Assembly (NCBI GenBank): GCA_951394045.1
Contig: OX595988.1
Location: 372,001 to 436,000, forward strand
Direction of reading: 5' to 3'
Origin: Nitzschia sp. DOCU1
Lineage: Eukaryota > Bacillariophyta > Bacillariophyceae > Bacillariales > Bacillariaceae
Length of the DNA: 64,000 bases
In this document: positions 30,201 to 40,372 of the stretch, piece by piece
Numbering within the stretch: the stretch's first letter is position 1
How the letters are laid out: each line of letters starts with the position of its first letter
Made by a program: the position numbers and the translations under genes
Notes under the pieces: generated by a model
Seen by the model: the letters and a program-made list of their open reading frames with translations, nothing else
Databases searched by the model: none
What the model was told of the DNA's origin: nothing

Positions 30201-31410
30201 CATGTGGCTATGAGTGTAACCAAGCTCTTGGCCCGCATTGTAGCCTCGTCACAGCCTGCGGAACCGATTCCAACATCCAAGGACGGATTATTTGCGCTAG
30301 ATTCCCTGGATCATTCGTTTGGTATTACGTCTGATCCTCTGACGCAATTTGCGGCTTTCTTTTCTGCTTTGATTCACGATGTCGATCATCCCGGAGTGCC
30401 CAACGTAAGCCTCGCAAAAGAAAAACCAGAACTTGCAGAGATTTATCGGAATAAGTCTATTGCCGAACAGAACTCCATCGACTTGGCGTGGGCGTTGCTC
30501 ATGAGCGACGAGTTCAAGGACCTACGCCTTTGCATTTGTGCCAACGATGAAGAACTCAAGCATTTCCGGCAACTGGTTGTGCAGGTACGTTGAATGGGTT
30601 TACAATATTTTTCCAGTGAACGCCTTGTTTCTTACGCTAGTTTGCTTCCATTCGCCTTGTTCACTACGATAAAAGATGGTAATGAGCACGGATGTCATGG
30701 ACAAAGAGATCGGCGTGCTGCGAAAGGAACGCTGGAACATTGCATTTGCAGAAGATGCTGATGACAGTAATGGAGGAAATTCCGTACCCAAGAGAGTCGC
30801 CTTGGAAGTCCGCAACCGAAAGGCAACTATCGTGATTGAGCACTTGATTCAAGCTAGTGACGTCAGTCATACTATGCAGTAAGTGACGACGCCACCAAAA
30901 CAAACGAGAGTAAATATGTTGCCGACACGAGCGCAATCACTAATCTTCCTCCTTGTCCCTTCATCTTCCCCCGTAGGCATTGGCACATCTACCGCAAATG
31001 GAATGAATGCCTCTTCATGGAAATGTACCACGCGTACAAACTTGGACGTTTGGCGTCGGATCCCTCGGAAGGATGGTACGAAGGCGAGCTGGGTTTCTTG
31101 GACTACTACGTCCTACCTTTGGCAAAGAAGCTAGATACTTGCGGCGTGTTTGGCGTATCGAGCGATGAGTTCCGGATTTATGCTACCGAAAACAGACGAG
31201 AATTCGAACTCAAGGTGAGTAATGCGGAATAGTGTTGTTGATTCTCATGAGGATCCGTGTGCTGACATAAGCCTCTGTCTTTGAAACGCCCTGATCTAAT
31301 AGGGGAAAAGCTTGGTCCAGGAATACTTGGCAAAGTACAACGAAACGATGGACGAATCAACGCGTTACAACGTTCGGCCAGGTGCTAAACGGCGAGGAAG
31401 CATGGGGTAA
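27299..31410 (+). CDS. Transmembrane guanylate cyclase fused to a cyclic-nucleotide phosphodiesterase
   Basis: Nine-exon model: 27299-27365 (tentative), 27428-28089, 28183-29135, 29211-29359, 29430-30123, 30200-30584, 30676-30878, 30977-31214, 31303-31410; 1,152 residues. Introns 2-8 are well supported because each restores a family motif. Layout: TM1 (about 76-98), a roughly 300-residue outer domain resembling CHASE-type sensors (G-A-I-D-L-D), TM2 (about 406-428), then a class III cyclase domain. The cyclase has metal-binding Asp518 (F-A-D-L-K-G-F) and Asp562 (V-E-T-V-G-D), with N-T-A-S-R later. The Glu of K-V-E-T favours GTP over ATP. A linker leads to a PDE domain with H-N-F-E-H (836-840), I-H-D-V-D-H (His901/Asp902) and Asp1032. 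One membrane protein could therefore make and destroy cGMP in response to an outside signal. Exon 1 is uncertain; translation could also begin at ATG 27568. Confidence 0.85.
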
Positions 31411-31636
31411 ATGGTTCCTACAACGGACCATAGCGGGGTGGCAAAACTATGTCTTTGTACTTTACCCCCGCCTATTTTGTAACTGCAACAATAGTTTGAA
31501 CTATTGCAACTATCCTCGTAGTTTCTTTGTCTCGCCGATAGCTAGTAACATTTCAACCACTACTACCAATTAGCTCGTGTTGGTGAACGTACAAACGACT
31601 GGTAGATCCGCCAGCCAAGGCGAGGGAGCTACATTC

Positions 31637-33122
31637 TCAATCTGAGGAATGAACATTCCGCAACATGTGAGAGATCCGCGAGCAAACCTCGGTACGCTCC
31701 ATAAGAATCCAATCATCCTTGGAATCTTTCGAAAGAATCAGGAATCGCGATCCCGAATTAAGAATCTCCTCATAAATCATATTCGATATAGCGACCTTTT
31801 CCGCTTTCCTTCCCTTTCTGTAAGCGTCCCTGTTGGCCTCCAGCATTTTTCGGAGCTTTCGGTTTCCAAGCCATTTGTTGCCATGCTTTCCTCGTCCCAT
31901 CAAAATATCGTGGGGCTGCGGCAGACCCATCGCTTCAGAAATCACCGTGTCGTTCTCACCAAGAAATGACGAGACCTCGAATTCCATTGCGGTTGACATC
32001 TCATTTTCGGCGGCCAATACAGAGGCTAACATTCTCGAGTGATCCGCAGTATAAATTGTCCCATCCGTACCTACTGGAAGCGTATTTGGAAGAATGCCAA
32101 ATGCCATCAGGCTATACAAGCACTCGACGTCGCTTCCGAAATGGCTAAGCAAACGACACAGATAACTGGCTTTCATCATCGACGCCAAAAATGAAATGAG
32201 CGGTTTCATTTTCACTTCGTCGAAGCAAACGTGAAGGGCATTGAATCGAACCGGCTGGGCAGCAAACGCCTCCAAGAACAAAGGCACCCTGGAACGCTTC
32301 TGGATGTTAAGCAGGAACTCCATTCTCATGGCAACCAAATACTCCACGATTACGACTCCTTTCTTCTGAGTAAGCTCTTGATTAGAGGCCAAAGTCACCA
32401 GCCAAAAGAATATTCGGATCTGGTACAGGATAGCACAAGTTAGCCTTTATATTGCACGACGGGGCACACACGGAGGGCACACTACTTACCGCCGTCTCTG
32501 GAGGCGGCTCCCGGCCAATCTTCCTCATCATTTGCACAATGATTGCTCGCCCTCCTCGGTCACGTTCGGCACATAGCTGAAAAAATCCAGTCTCAAACAG
32601 CTGCCTGTCGTGATCTGACAGGTCTGATAATCGCAAGTCCCTTTCTAGTGTTTCGTTTCCAAAGTATTTTTGCCGGAACGCAAAGTGTAGCGCCATCCGA
32701 GAAGCAGCTTTGGCCACTTGATAGTTTTCAGATCGCAAAAACCGTAATCGCAAGCTTTGTACGTACTCGGGGCTCCTTTCCATCGCTAATTCAAACGCTC
32801 CTCGTTCTTCGACGTGGAACATTGCAGAGTCCAGTTCTTCCAGTTTCTCTGAAATTAACTCTGGCGTTTCCTCTACAGGAGAACAGGAAACTCCGTGCAC
32901 ATCATAGAACCCTTCACTTCTTTCTTGAGCAGTTAGTTGATTCAGCTTCTGGCCGGGAATGTCGTGAAGGTTTTGCTGAGCAAATAAGCGGACTTCCCCC
33001 CGCGATGAATTATTGTTGCGGGGAAGACGGGCGGATAAGTCACTTGCAGGCTTTTCTTCTTCAACGCTGCTCCCCGAAGAATCATGGACACCAGCACCGC
33101 AGTATTGGAAGCTAAATGACAT
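31637..33122 (-). CDS. CRAL-TRIO + DUF6824 fusion protein, two exons
   Basis: 471 residues: exon 1 33122-32490, exon 2 32419-31637. The 70-bp phase-0 intron has GTAAGT...CAG borders and joins P-P-E-T-A to I-R-I-F-F-W. The N-terminal part has F-A-Q-Q-N-L-H-D-I-P and E-R-S-E-G-F-Y-D (about 45-75) and a helical CRAL-TRIO_N-like L-R-L-R-F-L-R-S-E-N-Y. A CRAL-TRIO-like fold follows (R-D-R-G-G-R-A, V-R-F-N-A-L-H-V-C-F-D, F-G-S-D-V-E-C). The C-terminus (about 375-465) is a DUF6824 domain (D-I-L-M-G-R-G-K-H-G-N-K-W-L-G-N-R). DUF6824 is a stramenopile-enriched domain of unknown role, possibly DNA- or protein-binding. It is an inverted paralogue of the gene at 38073-39473, which lacks this intron. Possible role: coupling lipid sensing to regulation (inference). 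Confidence 0.8.
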
Positions 33123-34058
33123 TGCAAATGGTGGATAGAATAAAGTACAGGAGCTATTATGGAAGCGTCCAACAAGTAAAGGGTGTTTGATGCAGGAATT
33201 AAACCTCGTCGACCGGTAGAGGCCTCACCATTGTGGTCAATTTTTTGCCACGGCCTTTTGGTCCCTGGCTTCTCGGTGCACTACAGCCGTCGCACTGACG
33301 GACAGACGTCCACGTATGTTTGAGCAAGATGCAGGTATTCTTATATGTATATCAGCCTCATATTATCATCAGGTACCAGCAGTTTCCATGCGATCAGATC
33401 AATCCGCCCGCCTCCGGACGATTTTCAGAGTGCCGAATTGCACTGGTAGAGGATTGTTAAATGAATGTGTCGTCAGCGAAGATGGCCCTTCCATCCCAGA
33501 ATCTTCCCAATGGGACCATAACGACAGAATAGTTAAGGCGAAAATCTGTTGGATCCATTTCGTTTCCACATAGTTCTGAGTATCAAAATCTTCCGCAGAT
33601 TTACACAGAATCTATGGTGGACCGTTGCATTATTCGTGACTTTTCAAACCCTCATTTCCACTTCACCGCGGAGGTTCTGACGTAGTCGACGGAACTTTCC
33701 GGTTTTCCACTTCCTTTATAATATGTTGACATTCAACCTATTATTTAATGGTTCATCATCGTATTATGCTCTTTTCTGGACTGCATTGGTACGTACGGAG
33801 GCCTGGAGACTTTCTTTTGAATAATATTTTACTGGCAGTTTTGTGAGAGAACTACCGGTAGCACAGCGCGGACTGAACGGGGGTGGGCGCGAGGTTGTCC
33901 ATTGAACTGTGCATTCGAATCACATTCGAATCTCGTCAACCCCAACTCTAAAATAACCACTTCATCGCTGAAGAAAGACGCTCCTCTCATTGGCATTAGT
34001 GCTATCATAGCATCAAGCCATTAGCCACCAATCGATCCGCCTGGGGTGGCAACAAGAT
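33123..34058. promoter_or_regulatory. Divergent intergenic region
   Basis: About 935 bp between the start of the minus-strand CRAL-TRIO/DUF6824 gene and the start of the plus-strand Myb-like gene; both promoters must be here. A CTACCGGTAG palindrome lies near 33852. The open frame 33316-33573 has no recognisable content. Confidence 0.5.
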
Positions 34059-37000
34059 ATGACACCGTTGGACGACTTGTTAACTATAAAAATATCCCAT
34101 CCATACGAGGCCGAGAAGCCTCCGACGAGAATAGCAGCAACGGCATCAATGGATATAGAGAGTGCTTCTTGGTCCATATCCAAGAAGCGTACCGATGTTT
34201 CAGCCACATCGGAAACCGAATTTGCAGAACCTGCGAAATCTTCGACCCCCGCCATTCAGGAGCCTCAGGGACGAGGAGAGGTTGTTACAAGCCCTCGAGT
34301 AAAAAATCTCGATGAGCATGATACAACATCCCAAAACGATGAGCTCGGAGGGCAAACGATTATCGGCCACGAAATCGATAATTCATCCGCTGACAGTACC
34401 CCTGCGGCGACGCCACCAAATAAGAAACAGCAAGAAGAACCGACGACGGCTCTTCCAATTGGTGCTAGTCAGGGCGCTGGGCGGGGGGACGACAATAACA
34501 ACGTCGCAACGTTCACCGGGGAACCATATAATCTGTCGAAGATAAAGACGGACTTGGCAAGAAACTCAGAATCTGAGCCAAGGAACAAAGATTCTTCTGA
34601 CTTCGCTACAGAAAATGATGTATCCGCTCCACTGCCAATGACGGGCCCCTTACACATAGATCGAGAAAATCCTTCAGTATCCGATGCCACATCCGGACCC
34701 CCAAACAACACCAACGATTCAGGAGTTGCCCCGCCGCTTCTTTCTAGAGCATCAGGGAAGTCAAGCACCGATACTCCGGGCTCGTCTTTTGTGAGCGGCT
34801 CGGATGATGGGCACGCTGAGGAGACACCAGCGAAGACTGCCGCACCGCAAGACGCGATAAATGATTCGGGGAATTGTGGCCGGCACGGGCATCGGGGGGT
34901 AGAGCCTGGGGTCCTTGCAGAGGGAGAGCGGCAAGGGGAAACTCACGAGCCTTCATCCAAGAGTTTGAAGATAATCGCACTCAAACCACCGTCAAAAGAA
35001 GAGGAAAAGGAGGATGTGGTGAAGATAAAATCCACTCTCCTGCCCACTTCTGGCAGTAATGCGGCGGCTGCTGACCCCTCCCCAGCAACTTCAGTAGACA
35101 ACTCAAACAGTTGTTCCGAGCCGGTCGTACCAAGCTCCGCGGCGTCAGTGGTTGCGATACCTTCCATTGATGAAATGGGGTGGTCAATGGAACATCATCG
35201 TTCGTTCGTGGCTGCAGTCTTCGAGATTGGCCTCAAGCACTGTTCGCCTTCGGTTATCATGGATTCCATGAAAAATTTGCCCAGCAACATCACTCGGGAG
35301 AAAACCAAGAGTCACCTCCAAAAGTTTCGCAAAATATCAGATCGAAGTCAAGCAGAGTTCATGGCAGAGTACGACAGTTTCTTGAGGCACGTGGAGGCGA
35401 CAGCAGCCGCACAAGCCAGCGACAAGAAAGACCGCGATGACGACGGTAAAGCCGTGGCGCGAAGCAACGAGGATTCGGCAGAGCCAAAGGTGGGGGATAT
35501 TAATGCCGAAGAAGCAGCTGCCGTGTTGAAAGCTGCTATTGGCGATACTGCGCCAGATCAGTTGATTGGGGGGAAGGCTGTGGCTTACACATCATATTCG
35601 ATTGCAAATGATTGTCCGATTCCCGAGAGTTCAAACAAGATTTCGTATGAATCTAAACCTGAAGACTTTCCGGTCTTGACTGATGAAGAAACGGCCTCCT
35701 CCCTCGGCCAGTCACTCTTGAAAGTGAAAGGCGCCTTTGAGTTCGTGACTGAATTTATCCTCAAGGCGCGCCATGGTATCCCTATGAAGCTTAACAAGAG
35801 AATCCCTCCTTTCTTGAAGGAAGAAGATCTTGCAACAGTAGTGCCCTGTTTCCCTTCTTCGAATAACGACGCCCAAAACACAGGCGGGACGCACGGAAGA
35901 ACTCAAGAACATCAAACGGATCCCGTGACGCAGTCTGCTGCTGGCAATATGATGGTGCAAGCTCCGTTTCAGGGCTTTCCACTTCCGACCTCTATGGTAC
36001 CAGGATATCCCCCATTTCCTCTGGTCGGATACGATCAAGGCTTCCCTGCTGGTGCACCACCAATGTTTCCTGGTGGGTATGTCGGCGCAGGTTCAATGCC
36101 ACCGTCGTTTGTTGCTGGGACTGAACCTTTCGCTGGACATAATGCTATGGTAGCTGGATACGCAATGTTTCCGCCTCCACTATCAGCGAATCCCACGATG
36201 TATGCTCCAACATTTTTACCACCGGTGCAGTTCTCGCCGTACCCCCACTATCCCCCGCCAGTGCCGGTTGGTCCCGAGGGACCCTACCCACAGCAGATTC
36301 ATGGTCATGGTCCATACTTCATGCCTTTCCAGCCCCTACCACCGCATGCGCAAGAGAGCGAGGGTATCCCATATCAGAGCGGACAAGTTCCTGATTATCA
36401 TGGTGGGGTTGCTGGACCACACTCGCAGTATGGCTACGGTCACCATCCTCCTCCTCCTCCGTTTGGTGATCCGCAACAACATGAAGGCATGCAACATGCA
36501 GGCCCATCTCATCACCCTTCGTACCCCCCTCCTGAGGTGCCCTCGGCCAAGTCAAAGGCGCCGAATGTCCCGCAAAGTCGCTCCCCAAAGCGTCAGGAAT
36601 CTACTTCTTCTCAACAAAAGAGAGAATTGATGCGGAACGATTCGGAAGAATCTCCACCCCATGGATTGCATTTACGAAACATTTTTGATAGCCCTTCCAA
36701 CAACAAAGAAGGTGCCGTCTCGTCGAAAAAGGCGAGCAAGGATGAAGCGCCATCTGGTCATCCATCCAGAATGTGGAAGCAGCAACGCAAAATGCCACAA
36801 GATCTCAACATTTTTGCTTCTGCGTCCCCTATCAGTCGTCGAAGAACAACTTCGGCATCCGGGCAAAAGCGATCATGGTCACCTCCTCCTCCTACGTCTC
36901 CGGCAGAAAATCGACATGGCAAGTCTTCAAAACGACCTCGAGGAGGAGAGATGACGTTGAGTCGACCGGCCGGTAGAGCTAGTGGCGGTGAACATCAGCA

Positions 37001-37271
37001 GCAAGACTCTACGGATCGTCCAGGTTCGTCACTCTCGTTCAACATGTCCGATCTGGGTCTCCATTCCAATGACGCTACGCCGACTAGTGAGAACGGCGTT
37101 TCCCCCGTAAGTTTGGTGCTTCGGGATATCGTTTGGGCCCCACTCGCCATTGATTCCAAGGATCATGATCAGCATAGGCCAAGCAGCAGATCCCCTCGCC
37201 GGCTTCGTCTTGCTTCTTCACCACCAAGACCACCACGGTCGGAAGAAGACAATGGCAGGAGACAAGGATAG
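34059..37271 (+). CDS. Single-repeat Myb-like (SHLQKFR/GARP type) transcription factor
   Basis: 1,070 residues from ATG 34059; a second ATG (M-D-I-E-S-A-S) lies 30 codons on. The only clear fold is at about 368-430: W-S-M-E-H-H-R-S-F-V, I-M-D-S-M-K-N-L and T-R-E-K-T-K-S-H-L-Q-K-F-R. This is the single Myb repeat whose third helix carries S-H-L-Q-K-[YF]-R, as in plant GARP/response-regulator-type and CCA1-like proteins. Such factors bind short DNA sites as monomers or dimers. No receiver domain is present. The N-terminus is disordered, rich in Ser, Thr, Pro and Asp. Residues about 650-830 are Pro/Gly/Tyr/Met-rich, possibly an activation or condensate-forming region. Several basic clusters near the end could be nuclear localisation signals. 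A GTAAGT at 37106 suggests possible 3' splicing; the C-terminus is therefore uncertain. Confidence 0.75.
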   Translation: MTPLDDLLTIKISHPYEAEKPPTRIAATASMDIESASWSISKKRTDVSATSETEFAEPAKSSTPAIQEPQGRGEVVTSPRVKNLDEHDTTSQNDELGGQTIIGHEIDNSSADSTPAATPPNKKQQEEPTTALPIGASQGAGRGDDNNNVATFTGEPYNLSKIKTDLARNSESEPRNKDSSDFATENDVSAPLPMTGPLHIDRENPSVSDATSGPPNNTNDSGVAPPLLSRASGKSSTDTPGSSFVSGSDDGHAEETPAKTAAPQDAINDSGNCGRHGHRGVEPGVLAEGERQGETHEPSSKSLKIIALKPPSKEEEKEDVVKIKSTLLPTSGSNAAAADPSPATSVDNSNSCSEPVVPSSAASVVAIPSIDEMGWSMEHHRSFVAAVFEIGLKHCSPSVIMDSMKNLPSNITREKTKSHLQKFRKISDRSQAEFMAEYDSFLRHVEATAAAQASDKKDRDDDGKAVARSNEDSAEPKVGDINAEEAAAVLKAAIGDTAPDQLIGGKAVAYTSYSIANDCPIPESSNKISYESKPEDFPVLTDEETASSLGQSLLKVKGAFEFVTEFILKARHGIPMKLNKRIPPFLKEEDLATVVPCFPSSNNDAQNTGGTHGRTQEHQTDPVTQSAAGNMMVQAPFQGFPLPTSMVPGYPPFPLVGYDQGFPAGAPPMFPGGYVGAGSMPPSFVAGTEPFAGHNAMVAGYAMFPPPLSANPTMYAPTFLPPVQFSPYPHYPPPVPVGPEGPYPQQIHGHGPYFMPFQPLPPHAQESEGIPYQSGQVPDYHGGVAGPHSQYGYGHHPPPPPFGDPQQHEGMQHAGPSHHPSYPPPEVPSAKSKAPNVPQSRSPKRQESTSSQQKRELMRNDSEESPPHGLHLRNIFDSPSNNKEGAVSSKKASKDEAPSGHPSRMWKQQRKMPQDLNIFASASPISRRRTTSASGQKRSWSPPPPTSPAENRHGKSSKRPRGGEMTLSRPAGRASGGEHQQQDSTDRPGSSLSFNMSDLGLHSNDATPTSENGVSPVSLVLRDIVWAPLAIDSKDHDQHRPSSRSPRRLRLASSPPRPPRSEEDNGRRQG

Positions 37272-38072
37272 CGTCATCGTGCCCATGATGAATCGTTGTC
37301 AGCCGTCGATCACGTGGTCCATGATTTTGGGAAGGACGTTGCGGCACTGGCAGTGGGAGAATCACAAGAACCGAGAAGCCTTTGCGTTCATCGTTCTTTG
37401 GGTGGTGGTTCCAAGGATTGTGGACCAAAGAAGCTGGTGCAACAGCACCATTGGATCTGTCAGTGGCAAGGGAGCTCTCATCGCCTTGGTAGATATAAAA
37501 TATAGGATATGAGTACCACGTTCCCACCCTATCTCGGTAGAGCGACCAATGTTTAACAGCTCGTAGTTGCAAGCATGCGTCCGAAGTTGTGAAAATGGGT
37601 TTCGCTTCAAGGTAGATAATGCGACATGCTCGCACGTCATCGGTCGGCTCGGTGGGTATACGGAAAAGTAACAGTAATTTTGTACCAAATTGAAAATGCC
37701 GATCGGCGCGTGCCTGCCAAACCCACGATTCATTCGGGAACCATGTGACAGCTAAATCGACTGATAGGACTGAATTTGGAAACGTCATACAGCATTCGTA
37801 AGCGAATTGTCCCGCCCTTTTCCTTTCCTCTCGTTTCCCGCACAGCACTGTTGTCTGTCTGTGGCATCCCCACATCCGTGCTGTCTTCGTGCTTTGTTGC
37901 TCGTTGATTTCCCATCACGAACGTCTTCAACTCTGCGGCACATGATCCAATTGACGAACACTTCTAAACGCACATCATCCCTTTCTTAGGACTGGGCCAT
38001 TGGTTAACATCCATCATTCTCCACAGTCCATCACATCTTCTTCGTTGTCAATACACTTGCAACACTGCCATT
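37272..38072. other. Intergenic, promoter side of CRAL-TRIO/DUF6824 gene
   Basis: About 800 bp. Part may be an alternative 3' exon of the Myb-like gene, because open plus-strand frames (37150-37512, 37296-37505) run past its stop; no splice acceptor could be chosen with confidence. The last 200 bp is the leader/promoter of the gene at 38073. Confidence 0.45.
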
Positions 38073-39473
38073 ATGGGCTTTGTGTTTCAACACTGCGCAT
38101 CCTTTTGCAACCCCGCCGCCGATCAGGATAATCGCGAAAGTACGGCGGGCAGTGAAATGTCAGCCGACCTTCCTACCAGCAATCTCTCGCGAATGTTTGC
38201 CCAACAGAACCTTCATGATATCCCGAGCTACAAAATGAATGAATTGACAGCCAAGGAACGAAGTGAGGGCTTTTACGATTTACACGGCGTGTCAGTTCCA
38301 CTGGTGGAAGAAACCCCTGAACTCGTGGCGGACAAACTCGATGAGATGGATTTGGAAATGTTTCTGGTGGAAGAAAAGACTGCCTATGATTTCGCGGTAC
38401 AAACGAATTTTGATTATGTGCAAAGTCTACGGTTGCGTTTCCTTCGAGCCGAGAATTTTGATGCCGCAAGAGCCGCTCATCGAATGGCCTTGCATTTTGA
38501 TTTTAGGCTCAAAATGTTTGGTCAAACGGTTCTGGGGAGAGATATTTTATTGTCCGACTTGCCGGATTTGGATCGATCGTTATTAGAAAAGGGTTTTATG
38601 CAAGTGTGTTCTGAGCGGGATCGGGCGGGCCGAGCCGTCGAAATTCAAATGATGAGAAAGCTGGGGAAAGAGCCACCTGCCGAATCTGCGGCTCGACTCT
38701 TCTTCTTTTGGATGCAATATATTGGTAATCAGGAACTATCTCAAAAAAAGGGCGTAATCTTGATCGAGTACATGGTCGGAATCCGAATAGAGCAGCTCCT
38801 CAACACCAAACGGCGTGCCCGAAATCCATTATTTCTAAAAGTGATTGCCTCAATGCCCGTTCGACTGACTGCGTTGCACGTTTGTTTCGACGATCCACGG
38901 ATAAAGGCTCTGTTTTCGCTACTTACGTCGGTGATTGAAGGAAAACTTTTGTGTCGACTACAAAGTCATTTTGGAACGGATGTGGAGTGCATGTATAGTC
39001 TCATGGCCTACGGAATTTCACCAGTGGTTCTACCAGTACGTCCCGATGGAACAATAAGCACGGCGGAACACGATAGAAGATTACGCGAGCTCGCTGCCTT
39101 GGAAGCTGGATCCACACTGGCGGATAAGGTGTCCTCTCGGGGAATGGAAGACGAAACCCAACCAATACAGCCAACCCCTGAGGATGTGCTTCTTGGACGG
39201 GGGAAACACGGAAAGAGGTGGCCTGGAAATCTACATCTACGAAAGCTCGTGGACGATTACAATGATGCTTACAGGGCTACGGACCGGGATGGAAAGATCG
39301 AAATATCCCACAAGATCTACGAAGAAATGTCCGACGCAGGGACTCGTTTTTTGGTCCCGTCGAAAAATAGCTCGTCGGAGAGCTGGGAGAAAATGCCTCG
39401 CAGGGAAGTGTGCATTCGGATTGCACACTTGTTCCGCAACTTGCGAGCTGCAGAGAGATCAGTTACGTCGTAG
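38073..39473 (+). CDS. CRAL-TRIO + DUF6824 fusion protein, intronless
   Basis: 466 residues, ATG 38073, one exon. Same architecture as the inverted paralogue at 31637-33122: F-A-Q-Q-N-L-H-D-I-P and E-R-S-E-G-F-Y-D-L-H-G-V-S near the N-terminus, then L-R-L-R-F-L-R-A-E-N-F. A CRAL-TRIO-like core (about 190-320) has R-D-R-A-G-R-A, V-R-L-T-A-L-H-V-C-F-D and H-F-G-T-D-V-E-C-M-Y-S-L. A DUF6824 domain at about 370-462 has D-V-L-L-G-R-G-K-H-G-K-R-W-P-G-N, then I-Y-E-E-M, and ends with R-R-E-V-C-I-R-I-A-H-L-F-R-N. Its second half is duplicated as a broken copy at 48340-49064. Ligand and target are unknown; a lipid-responsive regulator is a guess from the domain pairing. Confidence 0.85.
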   Translation: MGFVFQHCASFCNPAADQDNRESTAGSEMSADLPTSNLSRMFAQQNLHDIPSYKMNELTAKERSEGFYDLHGVSVPLVEETPELVADKLDEMDLEMFLVEEKTAYDFAVQTNFDYVQSLRLRFLRAENFDAARAAHRMALHFDFRLKMFGQTVLGRDILLSDLPDLDRSLLEKGFMQVCSERDRAGRAVEIQMMRKLGKEPPAESAARLFFFWMQYIGNQELSQKKGVILIEYMVGIRIEQLLNTKRRARNPLFLKVIASMPVRLTALHVCFDDPRIKALFSLLTSVIEGKLLCRLQSHFGTDVECMYSLMAYGISPVVLPVRPDGTISTAEHDRRLRELAALEAGSTLADKVSSRGMEDETQPIQPTPEDVLLGRGKHGKRWPGNLHLRKLVDDYNDAYRATDRDGKIEISHKIYEEMSDAGTRFLVPSKNSSSESWEKMPRREVCIRIAHLFRNLRAAERSVTS

Positions 39474-39856
39474 CTGGACTTGCAATTTGAACCTATTTCT
39501 TTTTCGAGGGCATGCTGCCTTTCCGGCACCTAACACAGTACTGAACCGCCGCGAACGCAAACTAATGGCCGTGTACGTTGTTTGCAAGAAGCACGTCCAT
39601 TAATTAGTATTGCTACGATAGCCCGCATTCTTCACTGCTTTTATAGTACTAGGCAATCTATAGATGAGGCACTTCTTGGTTGTGTTGTCATACTGGTTGG
39701 TGGCATCTCCCCCGTACATAGCTGCCCTACTCGCCAAGAAGGGCAGGCCAACACATTTCCACCGTGCATAGTATGGGAAGACATGAACGGTAGTTGAAAA
39801 TTGTACATGGTTATATTACAACAAAAGCTTACAAAGTGCCCCAAAATCCTGTGATC
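39474..39856. other. Intergenic between convergent genes, left unit
   Basis: 383 bp matching 49065-49447 in the right unit. Similarity is patchy near the CRAL-TRIO stop and nearly complete over the last 50 bp (about 39805-39856). No gene here. Confidence 0.6.
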
Positions 39857-40073
39857 TTAGACCGCTGATGATGACGAGACTTTTCGTGCAAAATTCTTGA
39901 GTGATGTGCTAAATGCCTTCATCTTCTCACCACTTGATCTTCGTCGCTTAATGCGGGCGAGGGGCTGGGAGATCTTCTGTTCGACTTCTGAGGATGCCGG
40001 GCTGGTCTCGTCATCCTCTTGAACGAATTCGTCGACGCGATGCCAAAGTAGTGCCTCTTCATCTTGAACCCCT

Positions 40074-40296
40074 TGTTGTGATCCTTTCCTATCTCCGGAG
40101 GTGCAATGCAACAATCCACAGACAAAAAGAATGACTACTTTATTGAATTGCTTTTTGGACGAGGCGGTTGCTCAAACAATGCCGGGGAGAAGCAGTTATG
40201 TTCCTGCTTCGATCTGATTGGGCAAGAGGAGCAACGGCAGGTCACAATCGCACTTTCGGGTCGACTCACTCGAACAGGATTCCGGGTCGGACAACA
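40074..40296 (-). repeat. 3' LTR of the copia element
   Basis: 223 bp, matching 47125-47347 base for base as read. In transcript sense it carries a CCAATC stretch and an AATAAA polyadenylation signal (complement near 40142). It ends in the 6-bp inverted repeats TGTTGT/ACAACA. Confidence 0.95.
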
Positions 40297-40305
40297 CTCT
40301 CCCCT
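40297..40305 (-). other. Polypurine tract
   Basis: AGGGGAGAG in transcript sense, immediately upstream of the 3' LTR, the position and composition of a plus-strand primer. Confidence 0.8.
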
Positions 40306-40372
40306 GATTGTAGCATACACAAGCTAGAATCATAGTATGTACCGACATGGAAAGAAAAGAAAGGGTGGGAGT

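Noticed and set aside
33905..33945. ATTCGAATC words resembling a tRNA T-loop
   Set aside because: No matching acceptor, D-arm or anticodon stem could be folded around them. No tRNA, rRNA or CRISPR array was found in the window.
37084..37875. 263-residue minus-strand open frame
   Set aside because: Antisense to the end of the Myb-like gene and running into intergenic DNA; no recognisable domain and no good start context.
40106..40327. Plus-strand frame repeated at 47157-47441
   Set aside because: It is the antisense of the copia LTR; the repetition simply reflects the two LTRs.
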